Shown here: positions 5,214-5,792 of the stretch, piece by piece
Numbering within the stretch: position 1 is the stretch's first letter
Layout of the letters: each line of letters starts with the position of its first letter
Program-made: the position numbers and the translations under genes
NCBI GenBank assembly: GCA_017431185.1
Contig: JAFRLP010000585.1
Span: 1 to 5,792 of the forward strand
Reading direction: 5' to 3'
Length of the DNA stretch: 5,792 bases
From: Victivallales bacterium
GTDB lineage: Bacteria > Verrucomicrobiota > Lentisphaeria > Oligosphaerales > Oligosphaeraceae
The notes under the pieces: model-generated
What the model saw: only the letters and a program-made list of their open reading frames with translations
Told to the model about the DNA's origin: nothing
Databases searched by the model: none

Positions 5214-5480
5214 AAAAAAAGCTTAGGAATTTGCTCGTGATATCGTACAGCCTTGAGGTCCCCTCGCCATCGGTTCCATCCTCCGCAATGTTCTGCTCGG
5301 CCACAAGAGCCGCGCCCTTTGCGACGCATTCATCCGGATCATAAAGTGATATTTTTGCTTTTGGAAGAAGTCTTTGGATAGCCTCCTTCACTTGAGGCAT
5401 CCTGGAAGAGCCGCCCACCAGCAAAACACCATCCGTGGCTTGAATGTCGATGTTTAAACCTAAAAAAAGCAGTTAGATTT
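5214..5480. repeat. Imperfect direct repeats flanking the Hsp70 remnant
   Basis: AAAAAAAGCTTAGGAATTT (5214-5232) and AAAAAAAGCAGTTAGATTT (5462-5480) share the A7-GC start, TTAG and ATTT, differing by small indels. They enclose 229 bases, almost exactly the recognisable Hsp70 fragment. They may mark recombination or insertion junctions; as A-rich sequences, a chance likeness is possible. Confidence 0.4.
5230..5472 (-). pseudogene. Hsp70 (DnaK-family) gene remnant
   Basis: On the minus strand the frame reads GLNIDIQATDGVLLVGGSSRMPQ..., then DPDECVAKGAALVAEQN and RLYDITSK. These are the VGGSSRMP phosphate/adenosine loop and the DPDE-x-VAKGAA helix at the end of the Hsp70 nucleotide-binding domain, followed by the start of the linker to the substrate-binding domain. 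Only about 75 of the usual 550-650 residues remain. Upstream the frame meets a TAA (5475-5473) beside a T7 run, with no Hsp70 sequence and no start codon before it. Downstream it runs into unrelated Pro/Arg-rich translation up to a stop at 5086. The ATPase residues of the N-terminal lobe and the whole peptide-binding domain are missing, so it cannot be a chaperone. It is read as a decayed or recombined fragment flanked by direct repeats. Confidence 0.82.
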
Positions 5481-5605
5481 TTCCATGCTTACGACAAGGG
5501 AAAATTGCATGACAAGGACAGCATATCCCCACGCAGTCACTTTTTTTCCATGCCGCACCGCCTATTTTTCTGATTTTTCTGCGTCGCTCTATTGTCTTGG
5601 AAGAA

Positions 5606-5620
5606 CCTATGTTACATAGG
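5606..5620. other. 15-bp perfect dyad
   Basis: CCTATGT-T-ACATAGG has 7-bp perfect arms around one base. It overlaps the stop codon of the open frame entering from the right edge. Such a compact dyad could be a protein-binding site; as RNA the single-base loop would force the stem to open to a shorter one. There is no T-run, so it is not an intrinsic terminator. Confidence 0.5.
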
Positions 5621-5792
5621 CGATTGTCAGTTGTCCACTGATTTCCGCAGGGAACATCGCCTTCACAGCCCCGTACTTTCTGAAGGCGTACTTGAGCACC
5701 AGACGCCACCGTTCCTCGGCAGCCAACTGCGACGAAGTTCGTATCCTGTTCAGAATGAACATGATGGATGATATTCCGCAACGGCATTTCTC
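5607..5792 (-). CDS. 3' end of an unrecognised open frame, possibly a transposase N-terminal HTH relic
   Basis: The minus-strand frame is open from the window edge to a TAG at 5609-5607, 61 codons. An internal ATG at 5762 has only a poor ribosome site. The segment SQLAAEERWRLVLKYAFRKYGAVKAMFPAEISGQ has the amphipathic, charged look of a real protein and loosely recalls the 'YA-x3-G-x-VKAA-x-x-F-x-IS' helix-turn-helix at the N terminus of IS481/IS3-type transposases. The family call is weak. A longer competing frame on the same strand (5787-5473) is Cys/Gly-rich and looks like a shadow. If this is a transposase start it is cut off by the stop, which agrees with the decayed Hsp70 fragment beside it. 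Confidence 0.3.
   Translation of the reverse strand, partial: EKCRCGISSIMFILNRIRTSSQLAAEERWRLVLKYAFRKYGAVKAMFPAEISGQLTIAYVT

Noticed and set aside
5473..5787. Minus-strand open frame of 104 codons
   Set aside because: It is Cys/Gly-rich with no recognisable motif, and it overlaps a more protein-like frame ending at 5607. It lies in phase with the Hsp70 remnant across a stop but shows no Hsp70 sequence.

Overview
The window looks like chromosomal DNA from a Gram-negative bacterium. Five of the six intact genes encode exported proteins: three have lipobox-type signal peptides and two have ordinary hydrophobic signal sequences. The mix of a GH99/WbsX-like protein, a DUF3089 lipoprotein, a clade-restricted-looking secreted protein, a relic of a PVC-style Hsp70 and many small GC-rich hairpin repeats would suit the PVC group (Lentisphaerota, Verrucomicrobiota, Kiritimatiellota). 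That placement is an inference from gene flavour, not from a marker gene.

Left part, + strand. Positions 1-275 hold no convincing gene. They carry a triplicated 9-mer (13-39), a good sigma70-like promoter (89-116) and two near-identical GC hairpins with AGGA loops (170-250). Next come a small cysteine-rich metal-binding protein (276-722) and a secreted GH99/WbsX-like protein (819-1691), possibly one transcript. The second gene contains two mutually exclusive stem-loops at its signal-peptide junction.

Centre, - strand, converging on the left part with only 38 bases between stop codons. Reading from right to left, four genes run as a likely operon: a 62-residue His6 lipoprotein (4934-4746), a structured 174-base intergenic region, a His/Pro-rich lipoprotein with a 15-residue tandem repeat (4571-4110), a secreted protein of unknown function that may be a dead metallopeptidase-like fold (4093-2795), and a DUF3089 alpha/beta-hydrolase lipoprotein (2752-1730). 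A weak promoter candidate lies at 5009-5038. All four products should be exported, two of them as His-rich membrane-anchored proteins. The best candidate for an undescribed system is therefore a cell-envelope, possibly metal-buffering operon with an RNA element before its second gene.

Right part, 4935-5792, is gene-poor and decayed. It holds a GC-rich patch with nested palindromes (5101-5213), an Hsp70 fragment of about 75 residues with no start and no substrate-binding domain, flanked by 19-base imperfect direct repeats, a 15-bp dyad, and the end of an unrecognised open frame entering from the right edge. No rRNA, tRNA, CRISPR array or complete insertion sequence was seen.
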